A stretch of DNA of 64,000 nucleotides from Chrysaora quinquecirrha (GCA_014526335.1 JACTAT010000291.1:2996-66995); one strand, 5' to 3'; shown: positions 50,593 through 61,898, numbered from the stretch's first letter. The notes: generated by a model not told the origin, from the sequence alone. Numbers and translations: made by a program.

Positions 50593-51657
50593 ATGTTTGG
50601 AGGTGGTTTTCATACGGAAAAAGTTCTTGCTGCTTGTGTCGGAAAATTCTTGGAAGACAGTGGAATCGAGAATGTATTCATCGAAAACGAGGTCTTTGGG
50701 CCAGTTTCTGTTAGAAGTGCATTGAATGGAGGGCATTATGCACGAGCCGCAAGGGGCTATGCTATTTTGGAGGGGGCAATGCATCGACTTCGATTAATGC
50801 AATTTGTTGGTTTTGTTGGCAAGGAAAAGTATTCAGACATGTTTGCTGAAGTGGCTAAGCTTCAAAAGTTATTCGAAAAGCCGGAAGAAAATCGGTATAC
50901 GATTCGTAATCAGTGGGAGGCCTGCAAAGAGTTAATAGATATTTTTAACCAAGAGCTGACCAAATTTAGTGATGAGGCAAGCGAAAAAAGTCAGCTCTTC
51001 AAGTACTGGAATATTTTTCTGTGCAAGATAATTCCTGTGCTACGAGATTTGACCACCTCTTTCAGAGAAGGTAATTGGGCACTACACCTGTCAGCCTTCA
51101 GGAGAGCTTTACCACTTTTCTTTGCTTTTAATCGAATAAACTACAGCAGATGGGGCTCGGTGTATTTTGAAGACTGTCTTCATCTACAAGAGAATTTCCC
51201 AATGCTTTATTCAGAGTTTCAGCAAGGTAACTTTGTTGCTAAACATACCAACCGTCAAGGGAGCAGCGTGCCAATGGATCAGGCGTTGGAGAAGGCTTAC
51301 AACAAGCCTGCAAAGGGCCAGGGAGGTGTTATTGGGTTCTCTCGAAGGAAAGAAGCAGTTGCTCAGTGGAGCTTAATTAAACACGAGAAAGCGGACATTT
51401 CAAGATTCTTGCGAGAATTGTGTCGTGTTGATAATGAGGATGAGTATTCCTTACATCTTGAGTTTGGTAAGACGACAACGTATGAAAATGAGAGATGCAT
51501 CCAAAAGATGTGTGCGTACATTCTCGAAATAAATAATCCTTTCGACGTGGAAGCCGAAACAAAATTGCTGAACATTGTCACTGGGAAACACATGGACAAG
51601 GAAAAAGCCACATATCTGTTAAACTGCATTGAAATTGGCGAGAAGTCATACCAATGA
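50593..51657 (+). CDS. Transposon protein, N-terminal part (transposase-like)
   Basis: 354 residues from the ATG at 50593. A conserved core lies at about residues 180-250: FAFNRINYSRWGSVYFEDC, FPMLYSEFQQGNFVAKHTNR and MDQALEKAYNKPAKGQGGVIGF. The same order (NYxRW, then xGNFVxK, then DQAxExxxN, then GxGGxxG) is found in long hypothetical proteins of cnidarians and other animals. Conserved D and E residues there could be part of a DDE-type site, which I cannot prove. It ends TGA at 51657, overlapping the next ORF by ATGA in the -1 frame. In related proteins the two parts are one chain, so this is probably a frameshifted or recoded whole, not two genes. Confidence 0.75.
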   Translation: MFGGGFHTEKVLAACVGKFLEDSGIENVFIENEVFGPVSVRSALNGGHYARAARGYAILEGAMHRLRLMQFVGFVGKEKYSDMFAEVAKLQKLFEKPEENRYTIRNQWEACKELIDIFNQELTKFSDEASEKSQLFKYWNIFLCKIIPVLRDLTTSFREGNWALHLSAFRRALPLFFAFNRINYSRWGSVYFEDCLHLQENFPMLYSEFQQGNFVAKHTNRQGSSVPMDQALEKAYNKPAKGQGGVIGFSRRKEAVAQWSLIKHEKADISRFLRELCRVDNEDEYSLHLEFGKTTTYENERCIQKMCAYILEINNPFDVEAETKLLNIVTGKHMDKEKATYLLNCIEIGEKSYQ

Positions 51658-53216
51658 AAGAAAAATCAAAGAAGCTTTTCGATACAATAAGTAAAAACAA
51701 TACTGGAAGTAAGGGTAGAAGTCAGGTAAAAAAGATTGATGTTCAGGGAGAAACTATAGATGCTATGAAGTATATAGAAATTGCAAGAAGGTGCAGGAAT
51801 TATGACATCCACAAGCTGCTGGAGTTTGAAGTCACAACTGCTCCTCTCTATCTAACAAAAGACGGGTTTTTTAGAAAAACCTCTAAGTCTGAGCTTCAGC
51901 GTGAGCTTGAAAAGTATCTGAAGGAACCAGCGCCAACAGAACCTCCATTAGAAGGGAATAAAGACCTCACTCTAGTGGTCATCGACTTCATGGCGTACGC
52001 TAGAAAGGCTGCTGTAAAGCAACTGAAATTAAAAACGTTTGGAGATTTCGCAGAAAACCTTTTGCGTACGTTCCTGCATATCTCAAGAAACTGTGGAAGA
52101 ATTGACATAATTTTTGACTTGTACCTACAACAGTCAATAAAGTCATATGAGCGATTCAGGAGAGGCAAGTGTGACCCGATTGAAGTAACGGTGAATCAAA
52201 GTGAGACTCCGCTTCCGGTGGAAATGGAAAGGTTTTGGGCCTCTCAGGACAACAAAACGAAGCTGCAACAATTCTTTATTAAGTGGATGCTGGAAAATTA
52301 TCATGGAACCAAACCTATATATTTGGGTGGTTCACATGTTGATGACATGTCAAAATGCGTGCGTTGCGCGCATGGATCCGCACAGGATATACCTTCCCTT
52401 TATAGTGACCTTGAAGAGGCGGATGACAGAATCATGTTTCATGCGAACCATGCAGTAACAATTGAGTCATTTGAGAAACTGGTCGTAGCATCAGCTGATA
52501 CAGATGTGTTTGTATGCGCTTTGTATCACTTCAGAAACTGGGTTTGCTTCCAGCTACATGAGTTGTGGGTTTTAAGTGGACAAGGTAAATCTTCGAGGGC
52601 AGTGCCCCTGCATGATCTTGTAAAAGAAATTTCAGGTGAACTGGTAGATGTATTACCTGCTCTCCATGCTTTGAGCGGATGTGACACTACCAGCAAGGTA
52701 GGAACAAAACACTCCTCATTACAAGCTGCTGCAAATGGTGGGCACGAGCAGCTGGCCATGTTTGGAAAAGTTGATTTGACAGAGGAAATGATGGAAAAGG
52801 CAGAAATGTTCTTAATAAAATGCATTAATAAAAAGCTGCATAATATCCAGCAATTCAATGAACTGCGATTTCATCAGTACCATAGTAATGGGTTCAAACT
52901 TGATTTCGAAAAATTAGCTCCTACATCCAATACCATCCGACTCCATATACAAAGAGCTTTTCTTCAATGCTATATCTGGATAAACGCGACACAGGGAAGT
53001 GTCAACATCGACCCTCTGAAATATGGATATATTTATGATGAAGAAACTTTGTCACCGTTGTTTAATGATTGTTCAATGCTTCCAGAAGATTTCCTGTTAC
53101 CTTGCACTTGTGTGAAATGTGCAAAGTCAACCGTATGTTTATGCAGAAGAAAGGGAATACCTTGTTGTCAGTTTTGCAAGTGCAATGCGAGCTCTGAGTG
53201 TAGAAACACACGATAA
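51654..53216 (+). CDS. Transposon protein, C-terminal part with XPG/FEN1-like PIN-fold nuclease
   Basis: 520 residues. Acidic motifs come in the order expected for a FEN1/XPG-type PIN nuclease: LVVIDFMAY (about residue 105), EEADDRIMFHA (about 260), ASADTDVFVCALYHF (about 280) and ALHALSGCDTTSK (about 345). A Cys-rich tail follows (CTCVKCAKSTVCLCRRKGIP, then CCQFCKCNASSEC), probably metal-binding. The SGCDTTS signature is typical of a large animal family of hypothetical proteins. The ORF is intact and lies entirely between the terminal inverted repeats. Nuclease assignment is by motif order only. Confidence 0.75.
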   Translation: MKEKSKKLFDTISKNNTGSKGRSQVKKIDVQGETIDAMKYIEIARRCRNYDIHKLLEFEVTTAPLYLTKDGFFRKTSKSELQRELEKYLKEPAPTEPPLEGNKDLTLVVIDFMAYARKAAVKQLKLKTFGDFAENLLRTFLHISRNCGRIDIIFDLYLQQSIKSYERFRRGKCDPIEVTVNQSETPLPVEMERFWASQDNKTKLQQFFIKWMLENYHGTKPIYLGGSHVDDMSKCVRCAHGSAQDIPSLYSDLEEADDRIMFHANHAVTIESFEKLVVASADTDVFVCALYHFRNWVCFQLHELWVLSGQGKSSRAVPLHDLVKEISGELVDVLPALHALSGCDTTSKVGTKHSSLQAAANGGHEQLAMFGKVDLTEEMMEKAEMFLIKCINKKLHNIQQFNELRFHQYHSNGFKLDFEKLAPTSNTIRLHIQRAFLQCYIWINATQGSVNIDPLKYGYIYDEETLSPLFNDCSMLPEDFLLPCTCVKCAKSTVCLCRRKGIPCCQFCKCNASSECRNTR

Positions 53217-53669
53217 TAAAACAGTTTTTATTTCAATTCAACTACCGTATGTCTTTTAATATCTCAAATATGACAAACAAACCTGATGAAAAACAATAGA
53301 GTGACATTTTTTTGCTTGCCTATTACTATAAGGGAATTTTTCCAAATATGGAAATTGGCGTCATTTTGAATCACGTGATCATTTGATTTTATCTTTTAAC
53401 CCTAAACAACCCCAGTAACATTCATGAAATATATAATAATTTGGCTATCCGTGTTTCTACCACTGAAAAAAGCTTAAAAAGCAGTAGCTCCTCCGCAGAG
53501 GATGCATTTCTTTCGTTATCGGAAAAAGTGTTAATACAACGCCTTTTGCACCGGAAGTGAATAATGTGCCAAAGCTTTTCTGAGCCCTTATACCATCATA
53601 AAACATAATATGAACAGAAATTTAGGGTACATGACAATGCATACTCAAGGAGAGCCAGCCCCTAGAGTA

Positions 53670-53897
53670 ATTATTATAATACATTATACAAAATCAAATT
53701 ACAATCATCATTACATTACATCATACATTGTGCTGCATCATACAATCTACTACATTACACTACATCATTATACTACAACCAGACATTATACTACATTATA
53801 CTACGTTATACTCCAATCATCATTATACTACATTATACATTGTACTAAGTCATACATTCTACTAGAACTACATTATGCTACATCATTATACTACAGG
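53670..53897. repeat. Degenerate TATACTACATCAT tandem repeat, right part
   Basis: Continuation of the array at 49957-50153, with ATTATACTACATTATACT-type words. Confidence 0.85.
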
Positions 53898-54884
53898 TAA
53901 TGATAACTCTGTGCTATGAATTAAAACGCTAAACAAGTGTAACTTTCCTGACACGATTATTTGATTAGAAAATTATTAAAACACTCTGGATCCTCTATTA
54001 CCCTTCAAACATGCATTTTCTTTACAATGGGCTATTGATATTTCGCTTCGTTTACTAGTAATGGAAGAAAAAACTGACAATCATAGCACAATTCAGCAAT
54101 TTCAACCATCAAAGGCTCAGCAAAGTTTAAAAACTTGGTCTCTGATAAATTTTTCATCGTTACTTGTATTTTTGTCATTTATTGTTGCTATTAAAATTAT
54201 GCTTGCTGCTATTTTTCTTACAAAGTTATTTTTGTCGTGATTGCTTTATACTTATTTGCTCTTACATTATTGAAATTATTTTTTGTTATTTATTATGTCT
54301 ATCAGTCATGTACATCAGTCTGTTATAATAATATATTGAATGAAAGATGATGTTCTGTCATCATTGGGACATTAATATCTTTATTATTTTTGCTGTCAGT
54401 TTTATCGCCATCACTATTTTTTTCAGTATTAGCCTGTTATTATTGTTGTGGTTATTATTGTTGTCCTTATTCGTAGTTTAATTACAACTATTGTTATTCT
54501 TTTTATTATCATCATTGTCAGTATCCTTATCAATATCATTTTTGTTCTTATTGTACTTGATTCGATGTTCTTAGTACACGTGTTATTAAACTAATGAATA
54601 TTATTCTTACTATTCACGTCATAATTGCTATTTCATTCGCAGATTTGTTTTTATTATCATTACTTTGGCTAATTTTACGTTATAAATACAATATCAATTT
54701 TATGAACACAAATTTTAATTGTTATAACTATTATTATAATGTGATTACGATTATTTTTCCTTATAAGTATTTTTATCATCATTGTCATCATTATTGTTAT
54801 TGTTATTTGCATTTTCATGCCCTGTGTTTTCATCAATATCGTATTTCAATCATATTTTTCTAAACCTTTATCTCATCATCACTA
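53898..54884. other. AT-rich spacer with ATT/ATC-rich low complexity; no gene seen
   Basis: From about 54160 the sequence is dominated by ATTATT and TCATCA words. No coding potential was recognised. Confidence 0.5.
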
Positions 54885-56702
54885 TCATCTGATACCACAG
54901 TAACTAACTTCGTGGGTAACTAGAGCCACTTGTGGAATATAAATAAGCGGAGGCAGATTTTGTTTTCTTCCAAAACTCATACGAGCTCTCTTTTTTGTTT
55001 GCTCTTCATTGTCCTTTTTATTCTTCTTTCTTTTCCCTCCAGTACCTGCAAAAGATTGAGAATTATCATGAGAATTAGTAATTTCACTAGTAAAATCAAA
55101 AGCAATACCTACCTGATCTTTCTCAGACACTGAACCTGAGGAATCATTGTTTGATTCACTGGAGTCATTCTCGTGCACTAGATCATAACCAGTGTTCTTC
55201 CTGCTTCTGACGTTGTATCTGGTGTGTTCATTAGGCTTTATTTCATCCTTTGAACGTTCTCTTCTAATGCATCTTTTTTTCGGTTCATTATCACTGTTAT
55301 CCAACAAGTTGTTGTCCCTGCAGTTGTTGTTCACAAAACCAAAGGACTTCAGGTCAGATTCGTGAAGACGTTTGATGCGAAGGAAAGGCTGTATTTGTTG
55401 GCACTGTTGTATGTTGGCCACTGTATCACTACTCCTTTCCACTGATTGTTCTTCGTGTGACTCTTTTGCGTTAATCAATTCTGTTTTATCTCTTGCCTGA
55501 CCAATAATCGTAACTTTAACTTCGTCACAGCTACTATCCTCAATCTCTGCATAAATCTTCCCACGTTTCAAGCCTTTCTCTATCTCCGATACTGTGTAGA
55601 AATGAAGCAGCGTATCGAAGTTCTTCGAAGATCGGCTGATTGTATTCATACTGTTATCTTTGATTATGTTGTCGATTTCCTTGATATCAGATTCGGAGAT
55701 TTCGCTCTGGTTGCCATCAGGGGTAAAGCCATATTCGCTAAATAGGGGAAGAGTTTCCACAAATGCCTCGTCTATTTCATCTTCCATGCCACTGTTCAAG
55801 AATATCGAGTTGTTTGCTTCATTGTCTTCTTCTTCATCATCTTCTGCTACTTCTACATCTGCTCCTGTATCTACTTCTTGGTCTTCGTCTACTACTTGTA
55901 TATCTACTTTTTCATTTTCTTTGTATGTTGCTGGTTCTTCTTCTTCTACTGTTTCTATATCTACTTCTTCATCATCTTCGTCTGTTTCTGGTTCTTCTTC
56001 TTCTACTGTTTCTATATCTACTTCTATATCTACTTCTTCATCTTCTTCGCCTGTTTCTGGTTCTTCTTCTTCTAATGTTTCTATGTCTACTTCCTTATCA
56101 TTTTCTTCATCTGCTACTTCTTCTACTTCTATCGCTTCTATGTCTACTTCTTCATTTTCTTCGTCTGTTTCTGGTTCTTTTTCTTCCTCTACTGCTTCTA
56201 TATCTACTTCTTCATTTTCTTCGTCTGTTTCTGGTTCTTTTTCTTCTTCTACTGCTTCTATATCTATTTCTTCATCTTCTTCGCCTGTTTCTGGTTCTTC
56301 TTCTTCTACTGTTTCTATGTCTACTTCTTCATCATCTTCTTCATCTGCTACTTCTTCTACTTCTATTGCTTCTATGTCTACTTCTTCATATTCTTCATCT
56401 GTTTCTGGTCCTTTTTTTTCTTCTACTGCTTCTATATCTACTTCTTCATTTTCTTCGTCTGTTTCTGGTTCTTTTTTTTCTTCTACTGCTTCTATATCTA
56501 CTTCTTCATCTTCTTTGTCTGTTTCTTGTTCTTCTTCTTCTACTGTTTCTGTATCTACTTCTATATCTACTTCTTCATCTCCTTCGTCTGTTGCTGGTTC
56601 TTCTTCTTCTACTGTTTCTATATCTACTTCTTCATCATCTTCTTCATCTGCTACTTCTTCTACTTCAATTGCTTCTATGTCTAATTCTTCATTTTCTTCG
56701 TC
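54885..56702 (-). CDS. Acidic repeat protein, C-terminal segment
   Basis: An open minus-strand frame from just after a TAA (56703-56705) to the stop at 54885. The first 300 residues are near-pure acidic repeats of the pattern VEEEKEPETDEENEEVDIEA and VEEVADEEDDEEVDIET. A less repetitive part follows (MEDEIDEAFVETLPLFSEYG at about 55784), with S/D/N-rich and basic stretches (EPKKRCIRRERSK; GGKRKKNKK, a nuclear-localisation-like run) and a C-terminal PPLIYIPQVALVTHEV. Possibly a nuclear or chromatin-associated disordered protein. This is inferred from composition only; no known domain is recognised. Confidence 0.55.
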   Translation of the reverse strand, partial: DEENEELDIEAIEVEEVADEEDDEEVDIETVEEEEPATDEGDEEVDIEVDTETVEEEEQETDKEDEEVDIEAVEEKKEPETDEENEEVDIEAVEEKKGPETDEEYEEVDIEAIEVEEVADEEDDEEVDIETVEEEEPETGEEDEEIDIEAVEEEKEPETDEENEEVDIEAVEEEKEPETDEENEEVDIEAIEVEEVADEENDKEVDIETLEEEEPETGEEDEEVDIEVDIETVEEEEPETDEDDEEVDIETVEEEEPATYKENEKVDIQVVDEDQEVDTGADVEVAEDDEEEDNEANNSIFLNSGMEDEIDEAFVETLPLFSEYGFTPDGNQSEISESDIKEIDNIIKDNSMNTISRSSKNFDTLLHFYTVSEIEKGLKRGKIYAEIEDSSCDEVKVTIIGQARDKTELINAKESHEEQSVERSSDTVANIQQCQQIQPFLRIKRLHESDLKSFGFVNNNCRDNNLLDNSDNEPKKRCIRRERSKDEIKPNEHTRYNVRSRKNTGYDLVHENDSSESNNDSSGSVSEKDQVGIAFDFTSEITNSHDNSQSFAGTGGKRKKNKKDNEEQTKKRARMSFGRKQNLPPLIYIPQVALVTHEVSYCGIR

Positions 56703-57764
56703 TTACTTCTTCTTCGTCATCTTCTTCATCTGCTACTTCTTCCACTTCCATTGCTTCTACATCTATTTCTTCATCTTCATCACCTATTATTGATTCTTTT
56801 TCTGCTGCTTCTATATCTATTTCTTCATTTTCTTCGTCTGTTTCTGGTTCTTTTTCTTCTTCTACTGTTTCTATATCTACTTCTTCGTCTTCCTTATTTG
56901 TTTCTTCTTCTTCTTCTTTTTCTAATTCTACTTTGTTATCTTCTTCGCTTGCTTCTTCTTCTTCGTCTTCTGATTCTTCTTCTTCTGCTTCGTCATCGGC
57001 ATCATATTCTTCCTCTTTTGCATCCTCTTCATTGCTCTGTTCTTCATATTCATTACTTTGTGTGCTGCGGTTAGAAACGACAGGAATTCGTCCCCCTTTC
57101 TCTGTTAAGAGGGAACGATGCTCTGTGCAAAAATTTCTGACGATATTTCTTTCTTCTGAATCATCTTCTGAATCATATCCACCAGCTTCGAATTCCTCTT
57201 GATAGCCATTTTGGTCTTCTAAAACCTTTCCATCTTCTGTTTTGAAGAAGGAAATCTGACTGGCACAATTTCGTTCTTCAAAACCACCAACCCCATACTC
57301 TTCTTCTGTGTCATCGTTCTCTAGCTCTTCCATTTTGATTTCTTTCTTGGGACTTTCTTGCTCTTCCAATAGCTCTCCTCCTTCGGGTTTGAAGAAGAAT
57401 AGCTGCTGGGAACAACCATCATTGCCTACGAAAGTGTTTTCTTCCAGTTCATCAGCTTCATCATGATTTCTTGCATATCCTTCTTCCATTCTACTTTTTC
57501 CAAGCTCCACAATGATTTCTGCATCTCGGGAATAAGAAAGCTCTGTGGTGGAAGCATTTCTCAGAATGCTTTGCACCTCCAAATCTTCGGCATCAAATTC
57601 ATCTTGACCTGAACCTTGAGATGATTTTTCTTCTTCTCCCGAGAAAGAAAACACTTGTCTGCAAATATTGTTACTGATTTCTTCTTGATCATTTGCACTG
57701 TAGAAAACGTCAGATCTTTCATCTTCGATTAGTTCGTGATTGTCGTTTTCTTCAATACTTGTAT
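56689..57764 (-). CDS. Acidic repeat protein, middle segment
   Basis: Opens after a good acceptor (TTTGTTTTAG before 57764) with DTSIEENDNHELIEDE and runs to TGA at 56689-56691. It includes two related blocks with FFFKPEGGELLEEQ and SFFKTEDGKVLEDQ, then acidic repeats that continue in the next frame downstream. It is joined to the segment at 54885-56702 by an apparent frameshift between repeat units. On the plus strand the same DNA gives long Ser- or Leu-rich ORFs, which are shadows. Confidence 0.55.
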
Positions 57765-57807
57765 CTAAAACAAAAAAGAAACATCCTTCGCCATCAGAGA
57801 AAACACA

Positions 57808-58489
57808 TTAATTTGCATCTTCGTCTGTGTCACAGGACAGAATGGGAATGAATTTCCTTCCATCTTCTTCAGAGGATCTACCGTCTTCGTTTTCTTGTTC
57901 TTCTTCGTCTCTTTTCTCTTCTTTATCTTGTTCATCATCTTCTCTTTCCACGTTTTCTACTTCCTCTTTTACTTCGTCGATGTCTTTCTCTTTTTCTATA
58001 TCTTCTTCTACGTCTTCGTTTTCTTCCTCGCCTGGTTCATGTTCCTCTGCTTCTTCTGTTAGTTCTGCTTTTCCTTCTTGTTCCTCTACTTCTTCTTTGT
58101 CCCCTTCTGCTTCTTCTCCTTGGACTTTGTTTACTTCTTCTTTTACTTCTTCGTCATCTTTTTTCCTGTTCTTCATTCTGTGCCCTAACAAGATTTCCAT
58201 CTTCCTTCTTTCTCTTACTTACCTCCTTCCTTTTCCACATGCACTCCCCATCATCATCAATAATACCTAAAATTACCTTTTTTCTCGGATTTTCTTCTTC
58301 ATCTTCTTCACAATACCAGCTGTATTTTTTTCTTTCCACCATGCCAATTCTTTCTTCTTCTTCACGATATAAATTCAAAATAAAATCACTTACCTCATCT
58401 TGAACCTCTTGTCCAGGTGGGCTTTCTGCAAAACCCTGAGAATGAAGAATAAAATAACGGTTTTTCTTGTATAGAGTGTATATTAACAT
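57808..58489 (-). CDS. Acidic repeat protein, upstream exons (structure uncertain)
   Basis: Contains one clear small exon, 58435-58394 (GFAESPPGQEVQDE, with CAG acceptor and GTAAGT donor), a Glu/Lys-rich stretch (KYSWYCEEDEEENPRKK, then DDDGECMWKRKE) and a long acidic open frame from 58200 to 57808 (MKNRKKDDEEVKEEVNKV and on). I cannot order the exons with confidence; several candidate introns are too short. It probably belongs to the same gene as the two downstream acidic segments, and its 5' end is not found. Confidence 0.4.
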
Positions 58490-61348
58490 TATTCATAGTA
58501 TATTTACGCTGCTTTGCAGCAAGGAAACTAAGTATGGTGTTGCATGCCCTGATACCCCAACATGACAAGTTCATCCATGACTATGGTTCATCTCTTAACA
58601 AAGTTTTGGTAATTTTCATAATGCGCATTTAAACTCCATACCAAAAAGCATGGTATCCAATTGGTTACGTACAAGAGTCAGTTTTAGCTTGTTGCGTTCG
58701 ATGAATTTATGCTTACGTGGATCTAGATCCTTAAAGAGGAAGGCTGACGTAGTGGCAGACACTGACATTGACTTATGCATGGCGAGATGTGACAGTGACT
58801 GTTAAATCTTTAATTTTCTTTATGTTCCTTTGCTGTTCCGAAAAAAAAAATGTAATAGGTTTGTACGTAAATCATTTAAGAATCTGATTGGCTTAAAAGA
58901 AAAAGTTGTTTAATCCAGTTGGCGCGGCTTAAGTCAAATTTCGGTGGACAAACAAATTTGGAATATTTACACTTTAAACTCCAGTTTGCATTGCATGATA
59001 TCAATCCTTTCAGGGTTTCATTAGTTACACTCTTGGTAGACTTGGACTGGTAGCTTGTTTCGTATCGGAATCGAGGCTGCTAATGCCATAGCAACTTAAC
59101 GGTTTTTTTGGTCGTCTTCTTCCTTCCCTTCACTGCCAAATGTTAGGCCATTTTGGTCTTGTTATTGTTTTGAAACTTTTAAGTAAAAATCAGAGTTTTT
59201 CGAAAAACATATTTAAATAACGCTACTGAATTTTCTTTTTTGATAAAGTAAATTTCTTTAGGGATATTTCGGGTTGTTTATACGTTTTCGCTTTATGATA
59301 TTTTTTCGCATTTAGTCGAAGGACTTTATTCGAAAAAAAGGATTCGATCTAACGAACTTTTCCTCCGGCAAAGTTTGTTTACTTATTCAGTTTCTATTGA
59401 AATTTGATATGTTTGATTTTGTTGGCTTGAAAATCCAATATCTCACGATAAAATGGAGAAAATAACTTCAGGAAAGATTGTTACTTTATCGCTGGTGAAA
59501 GATGGAGCTTAATTGGATGGAAAAATTGAAAAATAATCGGAAAAATTGATACCTGGTTGATCTCCGCTGATCGAAAAACCATCGGAGACAACACTCCGAT
59601 TTGTTGAGAGTACATTTTCGAAGATTTAAGATGATCGCAAAAGAAAACAAGCTACCGCAAGATGTGATCGCTCAGAATGAATAAAAATTCACAAAGATTT
59701 TCGCCTGGCAACCCCTTTTATAGGGTAACTATGGGGTACTATGGAGACGATTGTGACGTCGAGAAAATTGGCGTAGACCAAGAGGATTGTGGGCTCAAGT
59801 TAACATGGAAACAATGTAAACATTGAAGATATTGAAAACAAATCAATAATTTCTATTTACTGAGACTTTTTTATTCATAGTTTCATATGGAAAAACATTC
59901 GGATATTTCATGACTTACCTATATACAAAGTCTAAAAATTGTTTTAAATTTGTTGCATTAATTTGCATTGCAAATCTAATGAAAAAATCAATGAAAAAAT
60001 GATATCTTGCTTCTATTTATGAATCTCCCATGGTTAATAGATATTTTGGGATCATAAGAAATTTAAAAGAAGGCCGTGGCGGGCTAAGTATGTGATACAA
60101 AGATATTGGAATTGTAAATGCTAACTTTAATCCCTACGCAAACCTTAATCTATGGGGTGGGCAAAAGTAGTAATCCCCAAATATTATCCAGGTAAATTTC
60201 AAACTTATAAACGTCTCTTTTCGAAAAATCATAATTCCCTAACTGCGTTTTTCTCATAGCAATCCAGTCTCGAATATATGTTGTCACAAATATGAGTGTG
60301 ACGAAAAATAAAAAATTACTTCATCGGCAGCATTCTACCACACGTTCAACTCAAAGAAAATGTTCCTGTCTTCATTAAGATTGCGAAAGACTAGTGGCCA
60401 GAACATAGCCCTCATTTAAATCTGTTAAACAACTCTCTATGGCCCTCTATGGTAAGCAATGATTAAAAAAACCTGGTCCATGTGACTGAAAGCTATATCT
60501 GATATGTCCAGTCTTTGCCTAACGCTACTGAACATGGAGTCCTTCCCGAAGTAAAAATTGGAAAGAACAATCCATGTATTTCTAACAGGGCTCAAAATAT
60601 CAGTAAGACAGAATTACATTGACCAGACTTTCTTGTCTTGTTTAACGACGTTCCCAACCTGGATTCATTATCAGATTGGTAAATAGATTGAAGCTAATTC
60701 CCACATTTTGTTACTGTCCACATTCTAAAATTAAGAACTTAGGTATTGTCCATTTAGAACAAGATAACCTGGTGACCCTAACTGCTTTCTTTCATAGCAA
60801 TCTAAGCTCAAAAATATGTTGTCACAAATACAGGTGTAATGAAACCAGAGAAGTTACTGCATCGGCAGCATTCTACAACACGTTCAACTCAAAGAAAATG
60901 TCCTGACTTAATTAAGATTGCAAAAGGCCAGGGACCAGTTTACGTTTGGTTTAAGATTCCACAACTGGAAACATTTTATATATAATTATGTAATAATCGG
61001 GGCTACTTTTTTGGCCCACCCAATTTTATATCATCACAGCCACAACGCGGTCACAACAGTTGCCCTAACACTAACTAAAACCCTTACCCTGACGGAAACC
61101 CCCAACTCACACCGTATAGGTGGCCACTTTGATGTTGGAGAGCCTCTCAACTGGGCATTCTATTTATACAAGAGGCTATATTAATTATGGAAATGACATT
61201 CGAGTCAGTGCCGAGACCCTTTCTGTTACGTCGTTTATATACATACCAAACACGAGATGTATTCCCTAAATTTTGAGTATGCTACTATTGCAAATTCAAA
61301 GACCGCGAATTCTAAAAAACAAAATTACTTTTTAGCATGCCTGGAAAT
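58490..61348. other. Spacer; one internal direct repeat, no gene seen
   Basis: About 160 bp around 60231-60395 recurs at about 60771-60930 (shared words GCATCGGCAGCATTCTAC and CGTTCAACTCAAAGAAAATG). Otherwise no supported feature. Confidence 0.5.
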
Positions 61349-61685
61349 TGTTGATTTGTTTAACAATGGAGTAAAATGAAGTTCCTGAACTACATTTCTT
61401 TACATAGTAATTAAATCCACTCTTGTCAGGAATACGATGCAGTAAGCCAAGATAGAGACAATAAACTCTCCTTTGACAATCGGAAACTGTAGAATAATAT
61501 CAAACATACTCAAATTAGCAATACTGATTGTGTTACTTGAGATAACTTCAACTTCGATCAATATCAATCATATAGATGCCCAATGTGGAATAATATGCTA
61601 GTATAATTTATTAAATACAAACATGCGTGAGCAGCTGAACAGCAAATAAGAGCTAATGCCACAATTGTTAAAGCCTTCATGATTC
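61349..61685 (-). pseudogene. Double-DUF4214-like gene, copy D (5' fragment)
   Basis: Keeps the TATA box, 5'UTR intron, signal-peptide exon (61680-61623) and exon 2 from 61486 down to about 61349, where homology stops after the codons for KQIN. Exons 3 and 4 are absent, so domain 2 is lost and domain 1 lacks its end. The retained part is closest to copy A (SSGTSFYSIV). Confidence 0.85.
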
Positions 61686-61890
61686 CTAAAAATAACAATG
61701 ACAAATGTAGAAAACCTCGCAGCCCTAAACTATTCAAATAAAACTATAAGCATCGTTTCAAACGTGCGCAAACAATTCAGGCTGAAATACTTACAAGAAT
61801 TACGTACCAAATCGAGTACCAGATTTGAATCAAGTCGTATCGGCTGTTTGCGGAACTTTTCTTGCAACTATCGAAGCTCCTTTCTTGCTC

Positions 61891-61898
61891 TTTATATA
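61891..61898 (-). promoter_or_regulatory. TATA box of copy D
   Basis: TATATAAA on the minus strand, conserved although the gene is truncated. Confidence 0.6.

Larger units (their letters stand above)
50154..53669 (+). mobile_element. 3.5-kb TIR DNA transposon with transposase-like and XPG/FEN1-like coding region
   Basis: Long inverted ends of about 350 bp (50154-50509 and 53325-53669) start TACTCTAGGGGCTGGCTCTC and are highly similar over their length. Flanks are CAATT at the left and ATTATT at the right, so a 3-bp ATT duplication is possible but ambiguous in this AT-rich target. The inner 2.6 kb is almost wholly coding (50593-53216). The family is common in cnidarian gene sets as long hypothetical proteins. 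The nuclease motifs and short TSD recall the AcademX lineage (transposase plus XPG nuclease), which is an inference from memory. Confidence 0.85.

Noticed and set aside
50593..53216. Bacterial-style operon because of the ATGA overlap
   Set aside because: Both ORFs are parts of one known eukaryotic transposon protein; the flanks are eukaryotic and the TIRs enclose both.
55660..57202. Plus-strand Ser-rich and Leu-rich ORFs of up to 479 codons
   Set aside because: Shadows of the minus-strand acidic (GAA/GAT) repeats; they show no domain and no splice logic.
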